A DNA stretch of 64,000 bases from assembly GCA_963205315.1 (NCBI GenBank), contig CAUJIO010000015.1, positions 124,001 to 188,000 on the forward strand. Reading direction: 5' to 3'. Both the position numbers and the translations under genes were made by a program. The notes under the pieces were generated by a model. It was given only the letters and a program-made list of their open reading frames with translations, did not search any database and had not been told where the DNA came from. Each line of letters starts with the position of its first letter. Position 1 is the stretch's first letter. The stretch comes from Pseudomonadota bacterium (GTDB taxonomy: Bacteria; Pseudomonadota; Alphaproteobacteria; Rhizobiales; Aestuariivirgaceae). Shown here in pieces: positions 40,566-48,965 of this stretch.

Positions 40566-42410
40566 TCAAACTCCAATGCGTTGCTTCTTGCGGATCGTGT
40601 CGTGGTGGGCGCGCGCCGCCTGAACGTCAGGCCGGTTGGAAACTTCCGGCACGCCGACGTCCCAGTCGGCATCACCCGGCACCCACTGGAAGGCATCGGT
40701 GACGATTGAAATCACCGTTGTCCGGTCCGTGGTCTTGGCCCAGGCCAGCGCCGCTTCGAGATCGGCAAGGCTCTCGCAATGCCGTGCTGCAGCGCCCATG
40801 GACTCCGCGTGCTTGGCAAAGTCCACCGCAAAGGGCTGCTTTACGCGGCTGTCCTTGATGAGGTTGTTGAACGACGGCGTGCCCTTGAAATTCTGCAGCC
40901 GGTTGATGACCGCGTAACCGCCATTGTCACAGACGACAACGATCATCTTGTGGCCGGTCAGCACAGTCGAATAGATGTCGGAGTTCATCATCAGGTAGGC
41001 GCCGTCGCCGACCATGACGATGGTTTCGCCATCGCCCTTCTTGGCCATGGCATGGCCCCAGCCGCCGGCGATCTCATAGCCCATGACCGAGAAGCCAAAT
41101 TCGAGATCATAGGTGTTGGGGTTCTTGATGCGCCAGCCCTTGGCCGTTTCGCCAGGCAAACCTCCCGACGCCGTCACCATCGTGTCGTTGGGCGCGGCCC
41201 ACTTGTTGACGATGCCCACCACATGGGCATAGCTCGGAACGGCGGCATTTGTTGGCGCCTGATGCTTGTCGAGAAGTTCGTTCCAGCCCTTGAATGCTGC
41301 CTTGCCCCTGTTGGTCCAGGCGGCATCAACCTTCCAGCCGCTGAGGGCGGCAGCGAGTTCGGTGACCGTTTCCAGCGCATCGCCGGTCACCGCCAGGGCG
41401 CGATGCTTCGTGGCATCGTAGCGCGCGGCGTTGATCGACACGAACTTGGCGTTGTGATCGAACACCGTCCATGAACCCGTCGTGAAGTCCTGCAGGCGCG
41501 TGCCGATGGCGATGATCACATCCGCCGCACCTGCCATTTCGTTGGCCGAGGACGAGCCGATGACGCCGATCGGTCCGACATGCGCTGGATGGTCATGCGT
41601 CACCGCACCCTTGCCGGCAATCGTCTCGGCCATTGGCACGCCATGCTTCACCGCAAAATCGGCAACCGCCTTTTCCGCACCCGAATAGCGCACGCCGCCG
41701 CCCGAGATGATCAGCGGACGCTTGGCCGACTTGATGAGCGCAACGGCTTCGGCCACGCGGTCGCGGTCGGGACGTGGACGCGGGATCGAATGGACGGTTG
41801 GCGTGAAGAAGGCTTCCGGATAATCGAACGCAAGTTCCTGCGTATCCTGGCACAGGGCGATGAAGGCCGGGCCGCAGTCACCGGGATCGAGCATCGTCGC
41901 AATCGCCTGCGGCAGCGATGAAATGATCTGCTCCGGATGCGAAATGCGGTCCCAGTAGCGCGACACCGCCTTGAAGGCGTCATTCACCGATGTGGTCGGA
42001 TTGCCGAAATGCTCGACCTGCTGCAGCACCGGGTCAGGCCGGCGGTTGGCGAACACGTCGCCGGCGAGGATCAGCATCGGAATGCGGTTGGCGTGGGCGC
42101 AACCGGCCGCCGTAACCATGTTGAGGGCACCCGGTCCGATCGACGACAGCGAAATCATGATCTGGCGGCGGCGCATGGCCTTGGCATAGGCCATGGCGGC
42201 CAGCGCCATCGACTGCTCGTTCTGGCCCCGCCAGGTCGGCAGCGTATCCTGCACCGCCTCGAGCGCCTCCGACAGGCAAGTGACATTGCCATGCCCGAAG
42301 ATGCCGAAGAGACCGGCGAACAGCGGTTCCTTCTTGCCATCGATGATCGTGAACTGGTTGCACAGATAGCGCACGAGCGCCTGTGCCATCGTCAAGCGGA
42401 CGGTCGACAT
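40566..42410 (-). CDS. iolD: IolD, 3D-(3,5/4)-trihydroxycyclohexane-1,2-dione hydrolase
   Basis: A 614-residue thiamine-diphosphate enzyme with the three-domain plan of acetolactate-synthase-like proteins. N-terminal PYR domain has LFGIFGHGNVTCLSEAL; the C-terminal PP domain has EFGFSVMGYEIAGGWG and ETIVMVGDGAYLMMNSDIY, the GDG...N thiamine/Mg motif. IolD opens the cyclitol ring to 5-deoxy-glucuronate. ATG at 42410 has GGGAGG upstream; a further eight codons upstream are unlikely to be used. The spacer ahead of it has an inverted repeat and repeats likely bound by the RpiR protein. Confidence 0.87.
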   Translation of the reverse strand: MSTVRLTMAQALVRYLCNQFTIIDGKKEPLFAGLFGIFGHGNVTCLSEALEAVQDTLPTWRGQNEQSMALAAMAYAKAMRRRQIMISLSSIGPGALNMVTAAGCAHANRIPMLILAGDVFANRRPDPVLQQVEHFGNPTTSVNDAFKAVSRYWDRISHPEQIISSLPQAIATMLDPGDCGPAFIALCQDTQELAFDYPEAFFTPTVHSIPRPRPDRDRVAEAVALIKSAKRPLIISGGGVRYSGAEKAVADFAVKHGVPMAETIAGKGAVTHDHPAHVGPIGVIGSSSANEMAGAADVIIAIGTRLQDFTTGSWTVFDHNAKFVSINAARYDATKHRALAVTGDALETVTELAAALSGWKVDAAWTNRGKAAFKGWNELLDKHQAPTNAAVPSYAHVVGIVNKWAAPNDTMVTASGGLPGETAKGWRIKNPNTYDLEFGFSVMGYEIAGGWGHAMAKKGDGETIVMVGDGAYLMMNSDIYSTVLTGHKMIVVVCDNGGYAVINRLQNFKGTPSFNNLIKDSRVKQPFAVDFAKHAESMGAAARHCESLADLEAALAWAKTTDRTTVISIVTDAFQWVPGDADWDVGVPEVSNRPDVQAARAHHDTIRKKQRIGV

Positions 42411-42446
42411 AACTGAACCTCCCATTGGTCTCATATCCGGAATTTA

Positions 42447-42490
42447 GAAACTTTTATTGCATTGTAGAACAATAGACAAGTTTTATTGCA
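42447..42490. promoter_or_regulatory. Operator region upstream of iolD
   Basis: The 86-base gap between iolD and the RpiR gene contains ATTGT-AGA-ACAAT (42461-42473), a perfect 13-base inverted repeat, flanked by direct repeats CTTTTATTGCA (42451-42461) and GTTTTATTGCA (42480-42490). GAAACTTTT at 42447-42455 resembles GAAATTTTC at the aldehyde-dehydrogenase promoter. These are likely RpiR-family binding sites. Confidence 0.45.
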
Positions 42491-42496
42491 ACATCC

Positions 42497-43438
42497 TCAT
42501 CGCTGCAGTTTCTGCGGCTTTGGCAGGCGGGCCTTCTGGTCCCTGGCGATCTCGGTCACGCTGGGGATGCGCGGCAGCGAGTCACGATTGGGTTGAAGCA
42601 CAGCAGCGGTGGCGGTCGCAAGGCACTGCGCCAGGCACATGGGTGCGGCAAGGGAGCGCGAGAACGTGTATTCATCTTCCGGCACCGTGAAGAGCACCTT
42701 CGAATCCTTGGCCAGCGGAGAAAGCTGGCTGTCGGTGATGGCGATCACTGGCGTGCCGGCTGCAACAGCATGCTCTGTGATCGACACCACTTCCTTTGCA
42801 TAGTGCCGGAAGGCAATGGCCACCAGCACATCGCGCTCGGTCATCGTCAGCGCCATCTCCTGCGCCAGTCCACCTGCCGGATCCAGCAGGATCACCCTGC
42901 GATGCAACATGGTCAACAGATAGCGCAGCAACAGCGCCAGCGGTTCCGAACGAAGTTGGCCGGCGATATAGATCGTCGAGGCGGACGTCAGGAGTTTCGC
43001 GGCGGCGGACAGCGACTCCTCGGTCACGGACTCCATCAGGCCCTGCAGCGCCGCCATGTCGCGCACCACGAGATCCTTGAGGAAGCCTTTGTTGCCGTGG
43101 CTCTCATTGCGCGACAGTTCGCTTTCAAGCGCGCTGATCCGCTCGCGGAACCCGGGCGCTGCCGTCGCCAGCCGCGTCTGAAAAACGCCCTGCAATTGCT
43201 TGAAACCCGAATAACCGAGGTTCTGCGCAAAGCGCACCAGGCTCGAAGGATGCACGCCGGACTTCTCAGCGATCGCATTGATCGATTCGAGGGCGATGAC
43301 ATTGGGATTCTGGGTGAAGAACCGTGCGATCTGCTGATAGCCGGGTGAGAGCGCCGGATATTCCCGCGTGATCAGATTGACGATGCCCTCGTAATTCTGG
43401 GGGATGCTGGCATCCGGCGGGTGCTGTGCTTTGGCCAT
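42497..43438 (-). CDS. RpiR/MurR-family regulator (IolR-like)
   Basis: A 313-residue regulator. N-terminal helix-turn-helix (about 25-100) with LSPGYQQIARFFTQNPNVIA and SSLVRFAQNLGYSGFKQL, then a SIS (phosphosugar-binding) domain with TIYIAGQLRSEPLALLLRY and GTPVIAITDSQLSPLA, both characteristic. Such regulators sense inositol-catabolic intermediates in rhizobia and repress the iol genes without them. It is encoded next to iolD on the same strand and is divergent from the aldehyde dehydrogenase operon. Start ATG 43438 is the second of two nearby methionines. Confidence 0.82.
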   Translation of the reverse strand: MAKAQHPPDASIPQNYEGIVNLITREYPALSPGYQQIARFFTQNPNVIALESINAIAEKSGVHPSSLVRFAQNLGYSGFKQLQGVFQTRLATAAPGFRERISALESELSRNESHGNKGFLKDLVVRDMAALQGLMESVTEESLSAAAKLLTSASTIYIAGQLRSEPLALLLRYLLTMLHRRVILLDPAGGLAQEMALTMTERDVLVAIAFRHYAKEVVSITEHAVAAGTPVIAITDSQLSPLAKDSKVLFTVPEDEYTFSRSLAAPMCLAQCLATATAAVLQPNRDSLPRIPSVTEIARDQKARLPKPQKLQR

Positions 43439-43538
43439 GGGACTCAACGAGTTTCAGGAATTCTCATGCAATCTGGCGTCTGCCGCGGGCTAGGGATAGA
43501 CACAATCACCCAACATCAACAGGCCGTACAGCCTCTAC

Positions 43539-43567
43539 TTGACACGAAATTTTCGTTGCCGCAAAAT
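43539..43567 (+). promoter_or_regulatory. Promoter with embedded operator for the aldehyde dehydrogenase operon
   Basis: TTGACA (43539-43544), a 17-base spacer and CAAAAT (43562-43567) form a sigma70-type promoter. The palindrome ACGAAA-T-TTTCGT (43544-43556) lies in the spacer, so a bound repressor would block RNA polymerase. The neighbouring RpiR gene is the obvious candidate. Confidence 0.6.
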
Positions 43568-43634
43568 AAAATCAACAATTGAAATTGCATCAATCCCGCC
43601 GTACCCCCGCTCCGCCGAAAAAGGATCCACCGAG

Positions 43635-45071
43635 ATGTATGAGAATTTTGGGCTTTTGATCGACGGGCAATGGCGTGCGAAGGGCGGCGCAGGCACCATC
43701 GACATTGCTGATCCCGCCACCGGCGAGGTCATTGGCAGTGCGCCCGCCGCCTCCGCTGCCGATGTCGGCGAGGCCATCGAGTCGGCCGAACGCGGCCTCA
43801 GGGTCTGGCGGGCAACACAAGCCTGGGCCCGCGCCGATCTACTGCATGCTGCCGCCAACATCATGCAGGCCCGGACCGACGAAGCCGCCCGCCGCATGAC
43901 GCTCGAAACCGGAAAGCCGCTGGCCCAGGCCAAGCGTGAGTGGGGCCTCTCGATCGACCAGTTCCGCTGGTATGCCGAGGAAGCCCGCCGCATCTATGGA
44001 CGCATCATCGAGAGCCGCGCGCCCGGTGGCCGCGTCGAGATCAGCCATGAACCCATTGGCGTTGCCGCGGCTTTCACCGCCTGGAACTTCCCGGCTTTCC
44101 TTATTGCCCGCAAGGTCGCGCCAGCACTTGCCGCCGGCTGCTCGATCGTCGTCAGGCCGTCCCGCGAAGTGCCGGGCACCGCCATGATCCTGATGGATTG
44201 CGTCAAGCAGGCAGGCGTTCCAGCCGGAGTGATCAATCTCGTCACCGGCCCCACCAGCACCACCTATGATCCCATCATGGCGTCGAAGGCGGTGCGCAAG
44301 ATCTCCCTCACCGGTTCCACCGCCATCGGCCAGCAGATGATCCGCGATTCGGCCGCGACCTTGAAGCGAGTCTCGATGGAGCTGGGCGGCAACGCCCCGG
44401 TGCTGGTGTTCGAGGATGCCAATGTCGACCAGGTGCTCGATCTGTCCGTGCCGGTGAAATTCGCCAACGCCGGCCAGGTCTGCGTCACCGCCGACCGCTT
44501 CTATGTGCACGAGTCGCTGCAGAAGGCTTTCGCCGAAGGCTTCGTCGCCCGCGCCAAGGCTCTCAAGCTCGGCCATGGTCTTGACGAAACGAGCCAGATG
44601 GGCCCGCTCATCAACCAGCGCCGTGTCGATGCGATGGAAGCCATCGTTGCCGATGCCAAGTCGAGGGGCGGAAAGATCAACGCTGGCGGCGGCAGGCCGG
44701 CTGGCCAGAACAAAGGCTTCTTCTTCGAGCCGACCGTTATCACCGGCCTGCCCGATGACGCCAGGGCGATGGCCGAGGAGAACTTCGGCCCCATCGCAGC
44801 CATCACTGGCTTTGCCTCGGCCGACGAAGCTTATGCCCGCGCCAACAGCAGCGAGTACGGTCTGGCGGCCTACGTCTTCACCCGCAATCCCACCCGCATG
44901 CGCGAGGCGGCTGAGCGTCTTGAGTCCGGCATGGTCGGCGTCAATTCCTACGCGCTGGCCGCGGCTGAGGCGCCCTTCGGCGGCATCAAGGCCAGCGGCA
45001 TGGGCCGCGAGGGCGGCTCCGAGGGCATCCTCGACTATATGAATGTGAAGCTCACCCAGGTTGTGGTCTAG
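43635..45071 (+). CDS. NAD(P)-dependent aldehyde dehydrogenase (succinate-semialdehyde-type)
   Basis: A 478-residue enzyme with the ALDH motifs: FTAWNFPAFLIARKVAPALA (coenzyme site), KRVSMELGGNAPVLVF with the general-base Glu, and NAGQVCVTADRFYV with the catalytic Cys. Length and motif spacing match succinate- or alpha-ketoglutarate-semialdehyde dehydrogenases. ATG at 43635 is used; a longer upstream frame overlaps the promoter. It is the first gene of a three-gene operon with an HpcH/HpaI aldolase and a D-2-hydroxyacid dehydrogenase, suggesting aldehyde oxidation during degradation of a sugar acid or cyclitol derivative. Confidence 0.83.
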   Translation: MYENFGLLIDGQWRAKGGAGTIDIADPATGEVIGSAPAASAADVGEAIESAERGLRVWRATQAWARADLLHAAANIMQARTDEAARRMTLETGKPLAQAKREWGLSIDQFRWYAEEARRIYGRIIESRAPGGRVEISHEPIGVAAAFTAWNFPAFLIARKVAPALAAGCSIVVRPSREVPGTAMILMDCVKQAGVPAGVINLVTGPTSTTYDPIMASKAVRKISLTGSTAIGQQMIRDSAATLKRVSMELGGNAPVLVFEDANVDQVLDLSVPVKFANAGQVCVTADRFYVHESLQKAFAEGFVARAKALKLGHGLDETSQMGPLINQRRVDAMEAIVADAKSRGGKINAGGGRPAGQNKGFFFEPTVITGLPDDARAMAEENFGPIAAITGFASADEAYARANSSEYGLAAYVFTRNPTRMREAAERLESGMVGVNSYALAAAEAPFGGIKASGMGREGGSEGILDYMNVKLTQVVV

Positions 45072-45083
45072 GAGATACGCGCA

Positions 45084-45902
45084 ATGACTCCCAATGGCAT
45101 CCGCCGTCTCTGGGCCGAGGGCAAGCCCGTACTCAACGGCTGGCTTTCGATCGGCAATTCGTTCACCGCCGAAATCATGGCAGGTCAGGGCTATGACGCC
45201 ATGACCATCGATCTGCAGCACGGCTTCGTTGGCTATGAAGCCGCCGCTGCGATGCTGCAGACCCTGAAGGCAAGCCCGGTGACACCCATGGTGCGCGTGC
45301 CCTGGCTCTCGGCCGGCGACATCATGAAGGCGCTCGACGCCGGTGCACTGGGCATCATTTGCCCGATGATCAACAACCGCGCCGAGGCCGAGCAACTCGT
45401 GTCCTACATGCGCTATCCGCCCCACGGCCAGCGCAGCTTCGGGCCCACCCGCGCAGTCTTCGCCCATGGCGCCGACTACGGCCAGAAGGCCGATGGCGAA
45501 GTCCTCTGCTTCGCAATGATCGAGACGGCGGACGGCATGAGGAATCTTGACGAGATCGTCTCCACGCCGGGCCTTGATGGTGTCTACATCGGCCCGGCCG
45601 ATCTGACGCTCGGCCTCACCGGCCGCAAGTATCCTACGGGCTTCGACCGCGAAGAACCCGAGATGCTTGACGCGATCAAGACCATTCTCGCCAAGGCCCA
45701 CGGCGCAGGCATCCGCGCCTGCCTGCATTGCGGCAATGGCGCTTATGCCGCCAGGGCCATCGGCTGGGGCTTTGACCTGGTGACCTTGCTGAACGATGTC
45801 CGCCTGCTCGCCACCGCGGCGCAAGCCAACGTCGCCGCCACGCGCAAGGCGCTGGGCGAGGCACAGGCTTCAGCTCCCGCCTCGACGAACAGCAGTTACT
45901 GA
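45084..45902 (+). CDS. HpcH/HpaI-family aldolase
   Basis: A 272-residue class II pyruvate aldolase fold. Motifs: NGWLSIGNSFTAEIMAGQGYD, TIDLQHGFVGYEA, then GIICPMINNRAEAEQLV, PHGQRSFGPTRA and GVYIGPADLTLGL, with catalytic and metal-binding residues in the usual places (Glu in MIETADG, Asp in GPADL). Relatives cleave 2-keto-3-deoxy sugar acids or 2,4-dihydroxyhept-2-ene-dioate into pyruvate and an aldehyde, which the ALDH upstream could oxidise. Gap to the ALDH gene is 12 bases. The substrate is unknown. Confidence 0.8.
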   Translation: MTPNGIRRLWAEGKPVLNGWLSIGNSFTAEIMAGQGYDAMTIDLQHGFVGYEAAAAMLQTLKASPVTPMVRVPWLSAGDIMKALDAGALGIICPMINNRAEAEQLVSYMRYPPHGQRSFGPTRAVFAHGADYGQKADGEVLCFAMIETADGMRNLDEIVSTPGLDGVYIGPADLTLGLTGRKYPTGFDREEPEMLDAIKTILAKAHGAGIRACLHCGNGAYAARAIGWGFDLVTLLNDVRLLATAAQANVAATRKALGEAQASAPASTNSSY

Positions 45903-45903
45903 C

Positions 45904-46875
45904 ATGGCCCATATCCTCGTTGCCGGAAGGATCCACGCAGCAGGCGTCGCCGCCCTCAAGGCGGCGGCCGGACACAGCTTCAGGATTGTCGAAGAAGTTT
46001 CAGTCGAATCCTACGCGCCGCACTTGCAGGAAGCTGACGCGCTGCTGCTCCGCACCCAGCCGCTGACGGCCGACCTGGTGGCTTCGTCGCCGCGTCTGCA
46101 GGTCGTGTCACGTCACGGCGTCGGTTATGACGCCGTCGATGTCAAAGCCCTGAATGCCCGCGCCATCCCGCTGACCATTGTTGGCGACGTCAACTCGCGC
46201 GCCGTGGCCGAACACACACTGATGCTGATGCTGAGCTGTGCCCGCCACGTTGCAGCCCATGACAAGGCCTCGCGGAACGGCCAGTGGAATGTCCGCAATC
46301 GCTTCGAGACCGTCGAACTTGACGGCAAGACCGTGTTGCTACTGGGCTTCGGCCGCATTGGCCGCCGCGTCGCCCAGCTGGCGCAGGCGTTCGGCGCGAC
46401 CGTCCACGCCTATGACCCCTACGTGTCGGCAGATGCCATGTCGGCACTCGGCGTCACGCACGAACCGACAGCCGCCGCCGCCCTGCCAAAGGCTGACTAC
46501 GTGTCGCTGCATTTGCCGCTGGCAACGGGCGGACCCGTGATCGGTGCCGCCGAACTGGCGCTGATGAAGCCGTCGGCCATTCTCGTCAACGCAGCGCGCG
46601 GTGGCCTGATCGATGAATCATCGCTGGATCACGCCCTGCGGAATGGCAAGCTCTTTGCTGCTGGTCTCGACGTGCTGAGATCGGAACCCCCGGCCCCCGA
46701 TCACCCGCTGCTATCGAATGACCGGGCCATCATCAGCCCGCATTCTGCCGGACTGACGGATGAATGCGCTGCCCGCATGGCCATCGCTTCGGTTCGGAAC
46801 ATTCTGGACTTCTTCGCCGGCACGCTCGACCCGGCTCTGGTCGTCAATGCAGACGCCGTCAGCCTGACACGCTGA
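45904..46875 (+). CDS. D-2-hydroxyacid dehydrogenase (phosphoglycerate-dehydrogenase-like)
   Basis: A 323-residue NAD-dependent dehydrogenase: TVLLLGFGRIGRRVAQLAQA (Rossmann motif) near residue 140, the catalytic Arg in NAARGGLIDESSL, then Glu and a His in LSNDRAIISPHSAGLT. Such enzymes interconvert 2-keto and D-2-hydroxy acids, often hydroxypyruvate or glyoxylate. ATG at 45904 lies two bases after the aldolase stop. Its stop overlaps the convergent LysR gene by 17 bases. Confidence 0.82.
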   Translation: MAHILVAGRIHAAGVAALKAAAGHSFRIVEEVSVESYAPHLQEADALLLRTQPLTADLVASSPRLQVVSRHGVGYDAVDVKALNARAIPLTIVGDVNSRAVAEHTLMLMLSCARHVAAHDKASRNGQWNVRNRFETVELDGKTVLLLGFGRIGRRVAQLAQAFGATVHAYDPYVSADAMSALGVTHEPTAAAALPKADYVSLHLPLATGGPVIGAAELALMKPSAILVNAARGGLIDESSLDHALRNGKLFAAGLDVLRSEPPAPDHPLLSNDRAIISPHSAGLTDECAARMAIASVRNILDFFAGTLDPALVVNADAVSLTR

Positions 46876-47734
46876 TCCGTTCGCCTTTGGCCATCTCTGC
46901 CAGTTCGGCACGCAGCAGCGCCTCGATGCGCTGCACAGGCCTGTCCGCCGGTTTGGCATTCGACAGCAGATAGATCGGCACCGGCGCAAGCCGGGGCAGA
47001 AATTCGTTCTCCGCCACCTCGGTCAGCCCCGGCGGTGCCGTGCCTCTGGCCATTGCCGTCACGGCCAGCTTGCCACGCACCGCCGACATGATTCCTGCGT
47101 GGTTCCGGCTCTGCGCCAGCACATGCCAGGCATGCCCTTGCTCCTCGAGCGCCGCGATCATCGCTCGGCGAAACACGCAACCTTCCGGATAGGCCGCCAG
47201 CGGCACCGCCTCGCGCAGGTTCTCGCCGGCATTCGGATGCAGAACCCAGCGCAAATCGACTTCAATCGCATCAGCCGCGGCCAAAGGCCGGGCCGCCAGC
47301 GTCACCAGCGCAATGTCGAGTTCCTGCCGCTGCACAGCCGTTGCGAGATTGGCGCTGAGATCGCACAGCACCTCGATCTCGATGCCGCCGCCATCCACTT
47401 GCGACAACACCCGAGGCAGAATGCCCAGCGCATAGTCATCGGGCACGCCGAGGCGGATTTTCTGCCGCGGCCTGTGGCTGCGCGTGACCGAGATCATTTC
47501 GTCATAAGCGGCCAGAACGCTCAACGCCCGCGCATAGAATTCCGTACCCTTGAATGTCGGCTCCAGCCGGTGGTGCTGGCGCAGGAACAGCGGTTCGCCC
47601 AGTTCGGTCTCCAGCAGCTTCAGCCGCATGCTCATGGCAGCCTGCGTGCAGGCAAGCTTCTCGGCGGCGCGCGACAGCGAACCGCGTTCGAAAATCGCCA
47701 CGAAGCTCCTGAGCAGCCTGACTTCAATGTCCAT
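46859..47734 (-). CDS. LysR-family transcriptional regulator
   Basis: A 291-residue LysR protein: N-terminal winged helix VRLLRSFVAIFERGSLSRAA, then LACTQAAMSMRLKLLE, and an effector-binding domain from about residue 90 (IRLGVPDDYALGILPRVL). The gene is divergent from the 3-hydroxyisobutyrate-dehydrogenase-like gene; the spacer holds a CCACAA...TTGTGG palindrome. It probably activates the cluster at 47.8-59.5 kb. Its 3' end overlaps the D-2-hydroxyacid dehydrogenase gene by 17 bases on the opposite strand. Confidence 0.85.
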   Translation of the reverse strand: MDIEVRLLRSFVAIFERGSLSRAAEKLACTQAAMSMRLKLLETELGEPLFLRQHHRLEPTFKGTEFYARALSVLAAYDEMISVTRSHRPRQKIRLGVPDDYALGILPRVLSQVDGGGIEIEVLCDLSANLATAVQRQELDIALVTLAARPLAAADAIEVDLRWVLHPNAGENLREAVPLAAYPEGCVFRRAMIAALEEQGHAWHVLAQSRNHAGIMSAVRGKLAVTAMARGTAPPGLTEVAENEFLPRLAPVPIYLLSNAKPADRPVQRIEALLRAELAEMAKGERISVSG

Positions 47735-47766
47735 GACGGCATCAGCCTAGCTTATGCCCGCCATAA

Positions 47767-47783
47767 CCACAATTTGCTTGTGG
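47767..47783. promoter_or_regulatory. LysR-type binding site in the divergent promoter
   Basis: CCACAA, TTTGC, TTGTGG (perfect arms) within the 103-base spacer between the divergent LysR gene and the HIBDH-like gene. It contains the T-N11-A geometry of LysR sites. Confidence 0.6.
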
Positions 47784-47837
47784 CAACTGCCTTTCCGCAA
47801 CAGCATCCGCTGCACATGAGATAACTGCGAGGGATCG

Positions 47838-48758
47838 ATGCGAGTGGGATTTGTCGGACTTGGAACCATGGGCCGCAATGCCGCGCAGAACGTGCGGCGT
47901 GCCGGATTCGAAATGACGGTCTACGACATCCGCCCCGAAGCCGTTCAGGGCTTCCTTCAGCCTGGCGTCACCGCCGCAACCAGCCCCGCTGACGTGCTGA
48001 ACCGCTGCGATGCCGTTGTCACCATGGTCTTCGGCCCGAAAGAGGTGGAAAAGGTGCTGCGTGGGCCAAATGGCTTCCTGTCCACCGCCTGTACTGGCAA
48101 GCTGTGGATCGACATGACCACCTCCAGCCCGTCGCTCATGCGCGCTCTTGCGAAGGAGTTCACGAGCAAGGGCGGCGAGGCCGTCGATGCGCCGGTGACC
48201 GGCTCGGTCGATGCGGCCATTCGCGGCGACATGCCGATGTTCGTGGGCGGCACCGATGCCGCCGTGGAACGCGCCCGCCCGATCATCGAGGCCATGGGTC
48301 AGCTTCGCCGCGTCGGTGCCTATGGCAACGGCTATATCGCCAAGCTGGTGAACAACCAGCTTTGGAAGATCCATGCCGCCGCCATCGGCGAGGCCATGGT
48401 GACGGCCAAGCTGGCCGGCCTCGATCCCGCCGTCTGGTGGGAGGTCATGAAGGGCGGCGCCGCCGACAGCTTCGTGATGCAGCATGACGTGCCCTCGATT
48501 TTCGCCGGGCATTACGATCCCTCCTTCCCCATTGCTCTATGCCTCAAGGACCTGTCGCTGATCGAGGACTTGATGACGGAAACCGGCACGCGAAACGAGC
48601 TGACACGGGCTACGCATGACCGCTTCAAGGAAGCAGGCGCCCGTTACGGCATGGGGGCCGGAGAAATGAGTGTTTGCCGGGTGATCGAAGATGATGCCGG
48701 CATCGATCTGCGCGTCGAAGGAAACTGGATCGCTCCCTGGGAGGTGGAGAAACAGTAA
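47838..48758 (+). CDS. 3-hydroxyisobutyrate dehydrogenase-like NAD(P)-dependent enzyme
   Basis: A 306-residue beta-hydroxyacid dehydrogenase: VGFVGLGTMGRNAAQNVRRA (Rossmann), APVTGSVDAAIRGDM (substrate loop) and GNGYIAKLVNNQLW with the catalytic lysine. Relatives act on 3-hydroxyisobutyrate, tartronate semialdehyde and related short 3-hydroxyacids. It is first in the plus-strand cluster; a 207-base spacer follows before the binding-protein gene, which may have its own promoter. Confidence 0.82.
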   Translation: MRVGFVGLGTMGRNAAQNVRRAGFEMTVYDIRPEAVQGFLQPGVTAATSPADVLNRCDAVVTMVFGPKEVEKVLRGPNGFLSTACTGKLWIDMTTSSPSLMRALAKEFTSKGGEAVDAPVTGSVDAAIRGDMPMFVGGTDAAVERARPIIEAMGQLRRVGAYGNGYIAKLVNNQLWKIHAAAIGEAMVTAKLAGLDPAVWWEVMKGGAADSFVMQHDVPSIFAGHYDPSFPIALCLKDLSLIEDLMTETGTRNELTRATHDRFKEAGARYGMGAGEMSVCRVIEDDAGIDLRVEGNWIAPWEVEKQ

Positions 48759-48965
48759 GTTGAAATGGCTGGGATGAGAAAAACGCCATCAAACCGATGA
48801 GAAAAGTTGTCCGTGACCTTGGACGGCAAGCCTTGCCAAGCGCCGCGGATGGCGCAACAATGAAATCGGGAATTGTCCAAGCGGGAGCAATCCGAAAGGT
48901 TAAAACAACCCGATAATAACAAGCACCGCCAAAAGGTGCCCAAACAAACAATGGAGGAAGTCCAG

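Noticed and set aside
43839-45824. A 661-codon minus-strand frame opposite the aldehyde dehydrogenase and aldolase genes
   Set aside because: It is antisense to two genes with complete catalytic motifs. Its protein (H-, G- and D-rich) has no known pattern.
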